Shown here piece by piece: positions 53,359-61,464 of a DNA stretch of 64,000 nucleotides. Under the pieces are notes generated by a model. It saw only the letters and a program-made list of their open reading frames with translations. It did no database searches and had not been told where the DNA came from. The position numbers and the translations under genes were made by a program. The DNA is from Bacillus sp. sid0103. Lineage in GTDB: Bacteria; Bacillota; Bacilli; Bacillales_B; DSM-18226. Where the stretch lies: positions 124,001-188,000 of the forward strand of contig NZ_JAHUWN010000006.1 in the NCBI RefSeq assembly GCF_019219025.1, written 5' to 3'. Position 1 is the first letter of the stretch. The number at the start of each line of letters is the position of its first letter.

Positions 53359-55380
53359 ATGAAACGATTCTCAAAAAAAGCAGCAACCTTATCGATTGCG
53401 GCCATGATGGTATCATCGCTTGTTATACCATTTGCAAGTGCGGAAACTGGCAAATCAAATGGTAATAAGCAAAATGCACCGGATGTTGAAGCGAGAGCCA
53501 AACACATTCTCGTTAAAGGAGAGAAGAAATTCAGAGATTTAAATAATAATGGAAGACTTGACCCTTATGAAAATTGGCAGATCCCTACTGAAGTACGCGT
53601 TAAGGATCTCGTGAAAAAGATGACTCTTGAGGAAAAAGCAGGTATGATGCTTATTACGGAATTCCCATCATTTAAAAATAATAAGTTAGTCCTACCGAAT
53701 AAATTAATTAATCAAAACACACGATACTACATTTTTCGTCAAACCCCAACTGCAGATATCATAGCAGACTATAATAATCAACTGCAGGAAGCAGCAGAAG
53801 GTTCAAGGTTAGGTATCCCTATTGTTATCACGTCAAATCCGCGGAATCATGCTTCCACGGATTATACGAATAGTAGTGAGGGGGCGGGATTGCATTCTTT
53901 TTGGCCGGGTCCTTTAGGTTTAGCGGCAACGCGCGATGCCAGTCTAGTAAAGGGGTTTGCTGAAATCGCAGCAAAGGAATGGAGATCAGCCGGTATACGT
54001 AAAGTTTACGAGTATACTGCCGACATCGCTACCGATCCACTTTGGGCAAGGATTGAAGATACATTTGGAGAGGAGCCTGAACTAGCTTCAAATATGATTT
54101 ATAATGTCATAAAAGGGTTTCAAGGCGATGAACTTGGAAAAGACAGTGTATCGATCACCGTGAAGCATTTCCCTGGCGGCGGAGCACGTGATATTGGCTT
54201 GGATCCACACTTTGTGGAAGGGAAATTCAACCCCTACCCGACAGAAGGAAGCCTACTTAAATATCATATTCCGACTTTTAAAGCAGCAATTGCCGCTGGT
54301 GTTTCGTCGGTGATGCCTTATTACGCCTATCCTAGCAATACGAGTGCCGACCAAGGATTGCCATGGTATAGCGAAAATCAGCAATTTGAAGAAGTTGGCT
54401 TTGCCTTAAACAAAGCGATCATCACCGACCTTTTACGCGGGCAGCTTGGTTTTAAAGGATATGTTAACTCCGATACTGGTGCAGTTGGTAATAATGCTTG
54501 GGGTGCGGAAGGGTTAACATCAGAACAAAAATTTGCCAAAGCAATCGAAGCAGGGACCAATATTATTTCTGGTGCTTCGGATCCGACTCCGATTATCAAT
54601 GCCGTTAAAAACGGTTTGCTTAATGAAGATAAAGTGGATGAATCTGTCACTTTCTTACTAACTGAGATGATGAAATTAGGTCTGTTCGAAAACCCTTACG
54701 TGGATGGTCAAAATGCACTTGATGTTGTCAATAATCCTAAATCACAGGAAAAAGCAGATGAAGCGCACCGGAAGTCACTCGTTCTATTGCGTAATGACAA
54801 TATCAATGGTGAAAATTTATTACCTTTATATGATGGGATAATAAAAAATGTAAAGCTATATGTTGAAATGTTCCCAGGTGGAAATGATGGAGCAGCTACC
54901 AAGAAATTAAAAGAAACCATTCAAACATACGATAAATCGATCACCATCACAGATAATCTTTCGGAAGCTACACATGCGTTTGTATGGGTTCGCCCTGTTC
55001 AATCCAATTGGGATAATAATCCACGGATTACAGTAGGCCCTGAAACAGGAATCAATAATGTCGATAGAATTATTGAGATTCAGAAAAAAGTACCGACGAT
55101 TACGGCGATCAACTTCACAAACCCATGGTTGATTGATCAAATTGAGCCAAATGCAGCAGCCGTAATCAGCACATTTGGGGTAAAGGCGGAGGCCATCGTC
55201 GATGTTATTCGCGGCAAATACAATCCAACTGGAAAACTTCCCTTCACAATACCTGCTAGTAAAGAAGCAGTTGACCATGAGGTTGGGGACATCCCTGGGT
55301 ATGTAGAAGATCCTTCTTATGTTTATAAAAATAAAAATGGAGATGCTTACGGATTAGATTTTGGTTTGACATATAAATAA
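53359..55380 (+). CDS. Secreted GH3 beta-glycosidase
   Basis: A 673-residue exported enzyme with signal peptide 1-28 ending PFASAE. The N-terminal barrel begins after an EF-hand-like LNNNGRLDPYENW. Near residue 275 it has KHFPGGGARDIGLDPHF. The predicted nucleophile is D372 in GYVNSDTGAV. The C-terminal alpha/beta sandwich runs about 460-610 (LRNDNINGENLLPLYDG) and ends in the usual GLDFGLTYK. The GH3 family includes beta-glucosidases, xylosidases and N-acetylglucosaminidases. The KHFPG(G) pattern with no His-Asp dyad favours beta-glucosidase type, but this is uncertain. GGGGGAGG precedes the ATG. Confidence 0.9.
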   Translation: MKRFSKKAATLSIAAMMVSSLVIPFASAETGKSNGNKQNAPDVEARAKHILVKGEKKFRDLNNNGRLDPYENWQIPTEVRVKDLVKKMTLEEKAGMMLITEFPSFKNNKLVLPNKLINQNTRYYIFRQTPTADIIADYNNQLQEAAEGSRLGIPIVITSNPRNHASTDYTNSSEGAGLHSFWPGPLGLAATRDASLVKGFAEIAAKEWRSAGIRKVYEYTADIATDPLWARIEDTFGEEPELASNMIYNVIKGFQGDELGKDSVSITVKHFPGGGARDIGLDPHFVEGKFNPYPTEGSLLKYHIPTFKAAIAAGVSSVMPYYAYPSNTSADQGLPWYSENQQFEEVGFALNKAIITDLLRGQLGFKGYVNSDTGAVGNNAWGAEGLTSEQKFAKAIEAGTNIISGASDPTPIINAVKNGLLNEDKVDESVTFLLTEMMKLGLFENPYVDGQNALDVVNNPKSQEKADEAHRKSLVLLRNDNINGENLLPLYDGIIKNVKLYVEMFPGGNDGAATKKLKETIQTYDKSITITDNLSEATHAFVWVRPVQSNWDNNPRITVGPETGINNVDRIIEIQKKVPTITAINFTNPWLIDQIEPNAAAVISTFGVKAEAIVDVIRGKYNPTGKLPFTIPASKEAVDHEVGDIPGYVEDPSYVYKNKNGDAYGLDFGLTYK

Positions 55381-55410
55381 AATGTGTATTGTAGATATTT
55401 AGAAAAATTG

Positions 55411-55449
55411 AAAAATGCTGTAGCCGAAAATAGGCGACAGCATTTTTTT
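55411..55449 (+). terminator. Terminator of GH3 gene
   Basis: AAAATGCTGT / ACAGCATTTT stem followed by T residues. Confidence 0.85.
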
Positions 55450-55518
55450 AAACCAAAACTATTTGATTGATCATTTCATTGTCATTATGCCAACGGTTTT
55501 GCAGATTTATTCTCACCA

Positions 55519-55531
55519 GGGGCCCGACACC
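55519..55531. repeat. Variant of dispersed motif (GGGGCCCGACACC)
   Basis: Differs from GGTGCCTGACACC at two positions. It lies just past the end of the next minus-strand gene. Confidence 0.4.
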
Positions 55532-55536
55532 ACCAT

Positions 55537-55830
55537 TTAATCCTTGATTTCTACGTTTCCATGATCATCAATCTCGATGGTCGTATAGCTTTTAAAGACA
55601 TCCGTGTTAGTTATTTCATGCGTAACCACACTGGCAAAGCTCTCCATATATGGCTTGTACACTTCAGGATCTTTTACGAGATGATAGAAATTTACTCTTC
55701 TTCCATCTTTCATATCCGTCATCCTAAGTAGGAACCGATCACCAAATTGCCCTTTAAACCACTCCCTAGCTTCCTCATGACTAGTGAATTTAGGCAGCTG
55801 CGCTTGTTCAATCGTAAAATCTTGATTCAT
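55537..55830 (-). CDS. Hypothetical protein, 97 residues
   Basis: A small acidic protein beginning MNQDFTIEQAQLPKFTSHEEAREWFKGQFGDRF, followed by two beta strands and a helix (VYKPYMESFASVVTHE) and ending in a beta hairpin (TTIEIDDHGNVEIKD). The frame is open 16 codons upstream, but AAGAGGTGAT before the ATG at 55830 decides the start. I do not recognise the family. The MTDMKDGRRVNFYHLV stretch suggests a small alpha/beta fold. It is monocistronic. Confidence 0.75.
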   Translation of the reverse strand: MNQDFTIEQAQLPKFTSHEEAREWFKGQFGDRFLLRMTDMKDGRRVNFYHLVKDPEVYKPYMESFASVVTHEITNTDVFKSYTTIEIDDHGNVEIKD

Positions 55831-56031
55831 CGAACCGATCACCTCTTTCCAAAATATTACCACTTCTAATATTCCCAAAAGGTATATAAATTATTGTGGA
55901 TTAAAACTTAAATGAAAAACACAACGGACTCCCAATTTCTATGGTAAATTTAAAGAGTAAACATCAATAACAACATGAAAAAATAAGTTTGCCTTTAAAA
56001 TAGATGAAACAAATGTATGGAGGAAGGATTA

Positions 56032-56535
56032 ATGGTAGTTGTAAAATCAGTCACAATTGATGGTGAGAGTATCCATGTTTTTAGAAACGCGGTCTACATC
56101 TTTGAATCGAGTTCAGGTTTAACCTTAGAATTGGATCTGATTGTCAGTGAGGTGGTTCTAAAAAAATATAAGTCCGTGGATAACCTTATCGTAGAGATAG
56201 AATTAGAAGATGGTAGAATTATCAATTCTATTATGCATGTAAAAATTCTATCTGGGGGGTTACCACAGCTTAATTTATTCTGTGAACTCGACGATATTCA
56301 AGAATACGAAGATTTCGATCGGGTAAATGAAAATGAGTCTTGGTTTCCTAATATCGAGGATGGCATTACTATAGAAGAAATAAGAAAAATCGAAATGCCA
56401 AATGAGGATGTAAATATTAAACTAAATCTACCAATTGATCAGGTAGAATGGATTAAAAAACAAAAAAAGAAAACGTTAAATGAAATTTTTCAAAACATGA
56501 TCTATGAATATTGGGAAAAACAAGAGTCTAAATAA
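56032..56535 (+). CDS. Hypothetical protein with ribbon-helix-helix-like C-terminus
   Basis: 167 residues. The N-terminal 85 residues are beta-rich with no known motif, followed by an acidic linker (DDIQEYEDFDRVNENE). The C-terminal 35 residues, NIKLNLPIDQVEWIKKQKKKT then LNEIFQNMIYEYWEK, look like a strand-helix-helix of the Arc/CopG class, so DNA binding is possible. The longer ATG at 56017 would bury the GGAGGAAGG site; the ATG at 56032 is chosen. No partner toxin gene is adjacent unless the next gene plays that part. Confidence 0.7.
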   Translation: MVVVKSVTIDGESIHVFRNAVYIFESSSGLTLELDLIVSEVVLKKYKSVDNLIVEIELEDGRIINSIMHVKILSGGLPQLNLFCELDDIQEYEDFDRVNENESWFPNIEDGITIEEIRKIEMPNEDVNIKLNLPIDQVEWIKKQKKKTLNEIFQNMIYEYWEKQESK

Positions 56536-56645
56536 TCAAAGATTAGTGTCGGTGCATTTCCGTCAGAAGAACTCAGACGGTACTTAGTAAGCGACTGACA
56601 CATTCGAAATATAAACAGCAGTCACTTTGGCTAGGTTGGTTCATT

Positions 56646-57395
56646 ATGGTTTGCATGGAGATGGTGAAACTGGATGAAGGAAACAAAAAGCTGCAAGAAA
56701 TAGATTTATATAAACCCATTCAGACCTATTTTGTCCATGAAGGTTATGAGGTTTATGGTGAAGTGAAAGACTGCGATATCGTGGCGGTTAAAGATGAGGA
56801 GTTAGTTGTCATCGAATTGAAGCTCAATTTGACTGTGGATTTATTGATCCAGGCGGCCAAACGGCAGCGGATTACGGATAAGGTTTATGTGGCGATACCT
56901 AAACCAAAACATCGTTTGAATTCAAAACAGTGGACAGAGAAATGCCATTTAATTCGCAGGCTGGAACTCGGGTTAATCGTTGTTTCGAGCCCGGGAAAAC
57001 AGGGCAAAGCTGAAATTATTTTTGATCCTACTCCCTTTTTGCGTCGGAAAAACAAACTCAAGCGCGAGTCTATTCTGAAGGAAATTAATGGTCGCAGTGC
57101 GGACTATAATGTGGGCGGCAGTAATCGGACCAAGATTATGACTGCTTATAAAGAAAATTGTATCCAAATTGCTTGTTATCTTGAAAATTTAGGTCCATTA
57201 TCTCCGAAAAAGTTAATTCATTTAGGATCGGGAAAAAATACCTCATCGATTCTTACGAAAAACTATTATGGTTGGTTTGAAAGAATCAAACGAGGGACCT
57301 ATGTAATAACAGAGAAGGGGAAAGCTGATATAAAGAAATATCCGAAGTTGGTAAATTATTATTTAACTATGTTAGGTGACGAAAGGGTTACATAA
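56646..57395 (+). CDS. DUF2161/PD-(D/E)XK-like protein
   Basis: 249 residues. The N-terminal half shows a restriction-endonuclose-like core: VKDCDIVAVKD then ELVVIELKLNLT, giving D44-x12-E57-x-K59, the classic PD-(D/E)XK pattern, followed by a helix DLLIQAAKRQR. The C-terminal half (about 155-245) reads like a winged helix (CYLENLGPLSPKKLIHLGSG, GTYVITEKGKADI). I recognise it as DUF2161-like; no activity is established to my knowledge. The ribosome site is weak and the start may instead be one of the nearby ATGs (56655, 56661). Confidence 0.8.
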   Translation: MVCMEMVKLDEGNKKLQEIDLYKPIQTYFVHEGYEVYGEVKDCDIVAVKDEELVVIELKLNLTVDLLIQAAKRQRITDKVYVAIPKPKHRLNSKQWTEKCHLIRRLELGLIVVSSPGKQGKAEIIFDPTPFLRRKNKLKRESILKEINGRSADYNVGGSNRTKIMTAYKENCIQIACYLENLGPLSPKKLIHLGSGKNTSSILTKNYYGWFERIKRGTYVITEKGKADIKKYPKLVNYYLTMLGDERVT

Positions 57396-57590
57396 GGCTT
57401 GGTCTATCGGAACTCCCATTGGAGGATGAGCATAAATATATGTTGAAAGGATGCCGTGACACAACCTGTCCATTGAATTTGTCTTTTAAGTTGATGGCTT
57501 AAATTTGTTTAAAATCCTATTTTTAATTTCTCTGCAAATTGTCAAGACTGATAAGTAGAGGGCAATTAAGATAAGGAAGGAGACATATTT

Positions 57591-57764
57591 ATGAATAAAC
57601 CTTTTGGATACCCGGATATTTTCTATAACGAAGTCATCTATTTTTTAGAAACGAAATGGAACCGTCGACTAAGTGATCACGAGCGACATGTACTTATTGA
57701 AGGCTATCGATTTGGCAGGATGGTTGAGGCAGAAAATGAGATCAGAATCCTTTCGGCTAAGTAA
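57591..57764 (+). CDS. Small hypothetical protein, 57 residues
   Basis: An ATG with GGAAGGA eight bases upstream opens a 57-codon frame, starting MNKPFGYPDIFYNEVIYFLE and ending MVEAENEIRILSAK. The composition is balanced, with charged and aromatic residues (KWNRRLSDHERHVLIEGYRFGR) as in a folded helical protein. No family was recognised. It is too short for many ORF cut-offs and easily missed. Confidence 0.7.
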   Translation: MNKPFGYPDIFYNEVIYFLETKWNRRLSDHERHVLIEGYRFGRMVEAENEIRILSAK

Positions 57765-57788
57765 TTTTTTGAAGGCATTTATCCTAAT

Positions 57789-57804
57789 GGCAGCAGTTGC
57801 TGCC
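57789..57804. other. GC-rich perfect palindrome GGCAGCAGTTGCTGCC
   Basis: An 8+8 perfect palindrome 24 bp after the 57-residue gene, without a T-tract on either strand. A possible mRNA end structure. Confidence 0.4.
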
Positions 57805-57835
57805 TTTATGAATATTTTTATCATATTTTAAAATG

Positions 57836-57860
57836 AACTTTGCAAATTGCAAGGTTTTTT
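57836..57860 (+). terminator. Terminator of the 57-residue gene
   Basis: AACTTTGCA / TGCAAGGTT stem with an AAT loop and six T residues. Confidence 0.7.
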
Positions 57861-57876
57861 CTCGTTTTAAGTATTG

Positions 57877-57882
57877 TATAAT
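57877..57882 (+). promoter_or_regulatory. -10 box TATAAT upstream of malate synthase gene
   Basis: A perfect TATAAT with TG (TGTATAAT) at the extended -10 position. The -35 region is only T-rich. It would give a leader of about 148 bases holding a 19-codon frame. Confidence 0.55.
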
Positions 57883-57952
57883 ATAGGAAGCGTTTAAATT
57901 TATAAATAAGAATGTAGTTGTTTCAGTTGTCAAGTAGTGAAGGGAGGAGCAG

Positions 57953-58012
57953 GTGAAGAAACATCAAAGAGATTCGCAGATTTATAAGTTCTTAACGGAT
58001 GTAAAAGTTTAA
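57953..58012 (+). CDS. Candidate 19-residue leader peptide before malate synthase gene
   Basis: A GTG five bases after GGGAGG opens a 19-codon frame (VKKHQRDSQIYK...) that stops 24 bp before the malate synthase ATG, which has its own AAGGAGG. It could be a regulatory uORF; no amino-acid bias tells which signal. Low confidence. Confidence 0.3.
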   Translation: MKKHQRDSQIYKFLTDVKV

Positions 58013-58036
58013 GCTACATAAGGAGGAAATTGATAG

Positions 58037-60220
58037 ATGTCAAACTATGTGAAAATAGGTAATCTTCAAGTAGCGGATGTACTTTACCATTTTATTAACG
58101 ACAACGCACTGCCTGGAACAGGCTTGGACCGTGAGCAGTTTTGGACTGATTTTGAAGCACTCTTTGATGAATTAACACCGATTAATAATCAACTTCTTGA
58201 ACGAAGGGATAACATTCAACATAAAATCAATGCCTGGCACAGGATCAATAAAACCTTCCACTTTGAAAATTATCAATCATTCTTGAAAGAAATTGGTTAT
58301 TTAGAACCGGAGACTGCTGATTTTCAGATTAGTACGGAAAATGTTGATGAAGAAGTAGCGGTAAAAGCTGGGCCTCAGCTCGTTGTCCCAGTTGATAATG
58401 CCCGCTATGCGTTGAATGCAGCCAATGCCCGTTGGGGAAGTCTTTATGATGCCTTATATGGAACGGATGCGATTAGTGAAGTGGATGGTGCCCAACGAAA
58501 AGGGGCTTACAATCCAATCCGCGGAGAAAAAGTTATTGCTTTTGCAAGAGAGTTTCTAGATCAAGCCGTTCCGTTGAAACAATTTTCTCATAAGGAAGCT
58601 GTCAAATATTCTGTTGTGGATGAGAAATTAGCGGTTTTACTTCGAAGCGGCGCAACTATAGGACTTCTGGATGAATCCAAATTTTGTGGGTATCAAGGGA
58701 ATCCAGAAGAACCATCTGCCATTTTGCTGAAAAACAATGGACTCTATTTTGAAATTCAATTTGATCACAGCCATCCAATTGGAAAGACGGATTTAGCTGG
58801 AGTAAAAGATATTTTCATAGAGTCAGCCTTGACAACGATTATGGATTGCGAAGATTCTGTTGCTGCGGTGGATGCAGAGGATAAGGTTAAAGTTTACACC
58901 AATTGGCTCGGGTTAATGAAAGGTGATCTGACGGCTGCAATTACAAAAAATAATAAGACGATTACTCGATCGCTTCTGTCTGACCGAGAGTATATCTCCC
59001 CGACAGGTGAGGAATTTGCCTTAAAAGGCCGTTCCCTCATGTTTGTCCGCATTGTCGGGCATTTAATGAAAAGTCAGGCGATCCTTGATAAGGATGGAAA
59101 CGAGGTACCAGAAGGATTAATGGATACGGTCCTTACAAGTTTAATAGCCAAACATTCTCTTTTGGCAATTGGTAAATATCAAAACTCTTCTAGGGGATCG
59201 ATTTATATCGTTAAACCCAAAATGCATGGTTCAGAAGAAGCGGCTTTTGCAAACGAAACATTTAATCGCGTGGAAGATATGCTTGGACTAGAGCGGAATA
59301 CCCTAAAGATTGGTGTTATGGACGAAGAGCGCCGGACGTCATTAAACCTGAAAAATTGTATCCGTGAAGTAAAGGATCGAATCGTATTCATTAATACGGG
59401 GTTCTTAGATCGGACGGGAGATGAAATCCATACATCGATGGAGATCGGTGCCGTGATTCGGAAAAATGATATGAAATTTTCGACATGGTTGCAAAGCTAT
59501 GAAAAATCGAATGTGTTTGTCGGACTTGCTGCGGGTTTAAAAGGCCGAGCCCAGATCGGCAAAGGAATGTGGGCGATGCCAGACCTGATGGCCGAAATGC
59601 TGAAGCAAAAAATCAGCCACTTACAAGCGGGCGGCACAACAGCATGGGTTCCTTCCCCAACAGCTGCAACCCTTCATGCACTGCATTATCATCAATTGGA
59701 TGTTTCAAAGGTGCAAGAAGAGTTAGCAAAGGATATCCAGGATCTGAGAGATCAGATCTTATCAATCCCTGCTGCCGAAAATACTAACTGGTCCGCGGAG
59801 GAAATTCAGCAGGAGCTTGATAATAATGCACAGGGTATCCTAGGTTATGTTGTTCGCTGGGTGGAAATGGGTGTTGGCTGCTCAAAGGTACCCGATATTA
59901 ATCATATTGGGTTGATGGAAGACCGTGCGACCCTTCGTATTTCGAGTCAGCATATCGCTAACTGGCTTCACCATGGGATTTGTTCAAAGGAACAGGTAAT
60001 GGAAACCTTAGAGAGGATGGCCAAGGTGGTGGACCAGCAAAATGCAGGTGATCCAGCATATCGCCCAATGGCTTGTGATTACAATCAATCTGTAGCGTTT
60101 CAAGCTGCATGCGATCTAGTTTTTAAAGGGTACGATCAGCCAAACGGTTACACAGAGCCGATTTTGCATCGCCGTCGTATTGAAGCAAAAGCCAAATGGG
60201 GAGTCAAGAATCCAAACTAA
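58037..60220 (+). CDS. glcB: Malate synthase G
   Basis: Condenses glyoxylate with acetyl-CoA to malate. 727 residues, the long monomeric G form. It has a helical clasp at the N-terminus and a barrel with the Mg-binding region [14 protein letters not shown] near 277, [12 protein letters not shown] near 390 and [19 protein letters not shown] near 455. The insertion domain comes before residue 250. The C-terminal catalytic Asp region is [29 protein letters not shown]. No isocitrate lyase or glycolate oxidase gene is adjacent, so the glyoxylate source lies elsewhere. AAGGAGGAAA precedes the ATG. Confidence 0.96.
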   Translation: MSNYVKIGNLQVADVLYHFINDNALPGTGLDREQFWTDFEALFDELTPINNQLLERRDNIQHKINAWHRINKTFHFENYQSFLKEIGYLEPETADFQISTENVDEEVAVKAGPQLVVPVDNARYALNAANARWGSLYDALYGTDAISEVDGAQRKGAYNPIRGEKVIAFAREFLDQAVPLKQFSHKEAVKYSVVDEKLAVLLRSGATIGLLDESKFCGYQGNPEEPSAILLKNNGLYFEIQFDHSHPIGKTDLAGVKDIFIESALTTIMDCEDSVAAVDAEDKVKVYTNWLGLMKGDLTAAITKNNKTITRSLLSDREYISPTGEEFALKGRSLMFVRIVGHLMKSQAILDKDGNEVPEGLMDTVLTSLIAKHSLLAIGKYQNSSRGSIYIVKPKMHGSEEAAFANETFNRVEDMLGLERNTLKIGVMDEERRTSLNLKNCIREVKDRIVFINTGFLDRTGDEIHTSMEIGAVIRKNDMKFSTWLQSYEKSNVFVGLAAGLKGRAQIGKGMWAMPDLMAEMLKQKISHLQAGGTTAWVPSPTAATLHALHYHQLDVSKVQEELAKDIQDLRDQILSIPAAENTNWSAEEIQQELDNNAQGILGYVVRWVEMGVGCSKVPDINHIGLMEDRATLRISSQHIANWLHHGICSKEQVMETLERMAKVVDQQNAGDPAYRPMACDYNQSVAFQAACDLVFKGYDQPNGYTEPILHRRRIEAKAKWGVKNPN

Positions 60221-60224
60221 TCGT

Positions 60225-60260
60225 AAAAGCAACTACATGCAATAGATGTAGTTGCTTTTT
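60225..60260 (+). terminator. Terminator of glcB
   Basis: AAAGCAACTACAT / ATGTAGTTGCTTT perfect 13-bp stem followed by TTTT. Confidence 0.9.
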
Positions 60261-60328
60261 ATGATGAATGAAACTGTAAACTTATGGGAAAATACTTTTG
60301 ATAGTAATTGATTAAGGGAGTGAAAAGT

Positions 60329-61048
60329 ATGAGCAACACGGAACAAAAGGAAACACCTCATATTAAACCAAACGGGGTTGAAATTGCCGATACAATACTT
60401 TTGCCTGGGGATCCTTTACGGGCAAAATTTATTGCAGAAACCTATTTAGAGAACCCGATCCAATTTAATTCAGTCCGAAATATGTTTGGATATACAGGAT
60501 CCTATCAAGGGAAGAAAATATCTGTTATGGGAACAGGCATGGGGATGCCCAGTATGAGTCTCTATTCCTGGGAGCTGATTCATGTTTTTGGTGTGAAAAA
60601 TTTGATTCGGATCGGTACTTGTGGCGCCATCCAAGACCAAATGAATTTGTATGATATTGTTTTGGCGATGGGGGCATCGACGGATTCTCGCTATGTTCAT
60701 CAATACAACCTTCCTGGAGAGTTTTCAAATATTGCTTCCTTTTCTTTGTTGGAAAAAGCAAAGAAAGGAGCAGATGCAAAAAGTCTTCCTGTTCATGTCG
60801 GCAATGTACTTACCAGTGATATTTTTTACAATGCTGACCCGACTGCTATAGAAAAGTGGCGCAAAATGGGAATTCTTTGTGTAGAAATGGAAACCGCGGG
60901 CCTTTATATGAATGCCGCGTATGCAGGGGTTAATGCGTTGACCATTTTGACAGTGAGCGACCATATTATAAGGAATGAACAAACGACACCAGAGGAAAGA
61001 CAAATAGCATTTACTAATATGATGGAAATTGCGTTGGGGCTCGCTTAG
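60329..61048 (+). CDS. deoD: Purine nucleoside phosphorylase, DeoD type
   Basis: Splits purine (deoxy)nucleosides with phosphate to base plus (deoxy)ribose-1-phosphate. 239 residues, the hexameric DeoD class. The N-terminal LLPGDPLRAKFIAE holds the phosphate-binding Gly/Arg, MGTGMGMPSMSLYSWELI follows, and VEMETAGLYMNAAYAG and TVSDHI form the nucleoside site with the catalytic Asp. A TTG at 60308 is in frame; AAGGGAG places the start at the ATG 60329. It is monocistronic here, not with drm/pupG. Confidence 0.95.
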   Translation: MSNTEQKETPHIKPNGVEIADTILLPGDPLRAKFIAETYLENPIQFNSVRNMFGYTGSYQGKKISVMGTGMGMPSMSLYSWELIHVFGVKNLIRIGTCGAIQDQMNLYDIVLAMGASTDSRYVHQYNLPGEFSNIASFSLLEKAKKGADAKSLPVHVGNVLTSDIFYNADPTAIEKWRKMGILCVEMETAGLYMNAAYAGVNALTILTVSDHIIRNEQTTPEERQIAFTNMMEIALGLA

Positions 61049-61073
61049 GTGTGCAGAATTGATATTGCCTGAA

Positions 61074-61116
61074 TCATTGACCGAAAGTGGTAAAAAATTA
61101 TCCTTTCGGTCAATGA
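61074..61116. repeat. Perfect 14-bp inverted repeat downstream of deoD
   Basis: TCATTGACCGAAAG and its exact complement are separated by 15 bases. There is no T-tract, so it may act as an mRNA-stabilising end or a protein site rather than as an intrinsic terminator. Confidence 0.6.
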
Positions 61117-61150
61117 AAGACGGTTACATTTCTATTCCTTAAGAAAAATG

Positions 61151-61193
61151 GGGTCAGTTTTTCGCTGCTTTAAAGCACCGAGAAAACTGGCCC
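61151..61193. repeat. Imperfect long palindrome
   Basis: GGGTCAGTTTT...GCTTT / AAAGC...AAAACTGGCCC arms of about 21 bases with a few mismatches and no loop to speak of. The remaining 270 bp up to the FUSC gene show nothing recognisable. Confidence 0.45.
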
Positions 61194-61464
61194 TAAATGT
61201 TTTCAGCTATCTATTAATCTATGAAATAACCAAACCTTTCACCCTCGTATTTTTTGATAATCATACGGTTCTTGGGATCACCGAAGACAATGGTTTGCTC
61301 TCATGTGGAAACCGGGTTTCTTTTTACAAAGAGAAATTCCATTATTGCAGCAAGTCGTTATCAATGAGCCAGCCACCAGCAAACAAGAGAAGCCTAATGG
61401 CATTTCACTAAAATTAGTATTATAATGTTCAAAAAAATGACTAATTTTGGAAAGAAGCGATTGC

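Noticed and set aside
54907..55278. Minus-strand 123-codon frame within the GH3 gene
   Set aside because: Antisense shadow of a conserved C-terminal domain with no start signal.
57396..57590. 20-codon frame starting near 57440
   Set aside because: Ribosome-site spacing is about 14 bases and the peptide shows no feature; probably chance.
61148..61411. Plus-strand 87-codon frame between deoD and FUSC gene
   Set aside because: No ribosome site, and its first part is simply one arm of the imperfect palindrome at 61151-61193.
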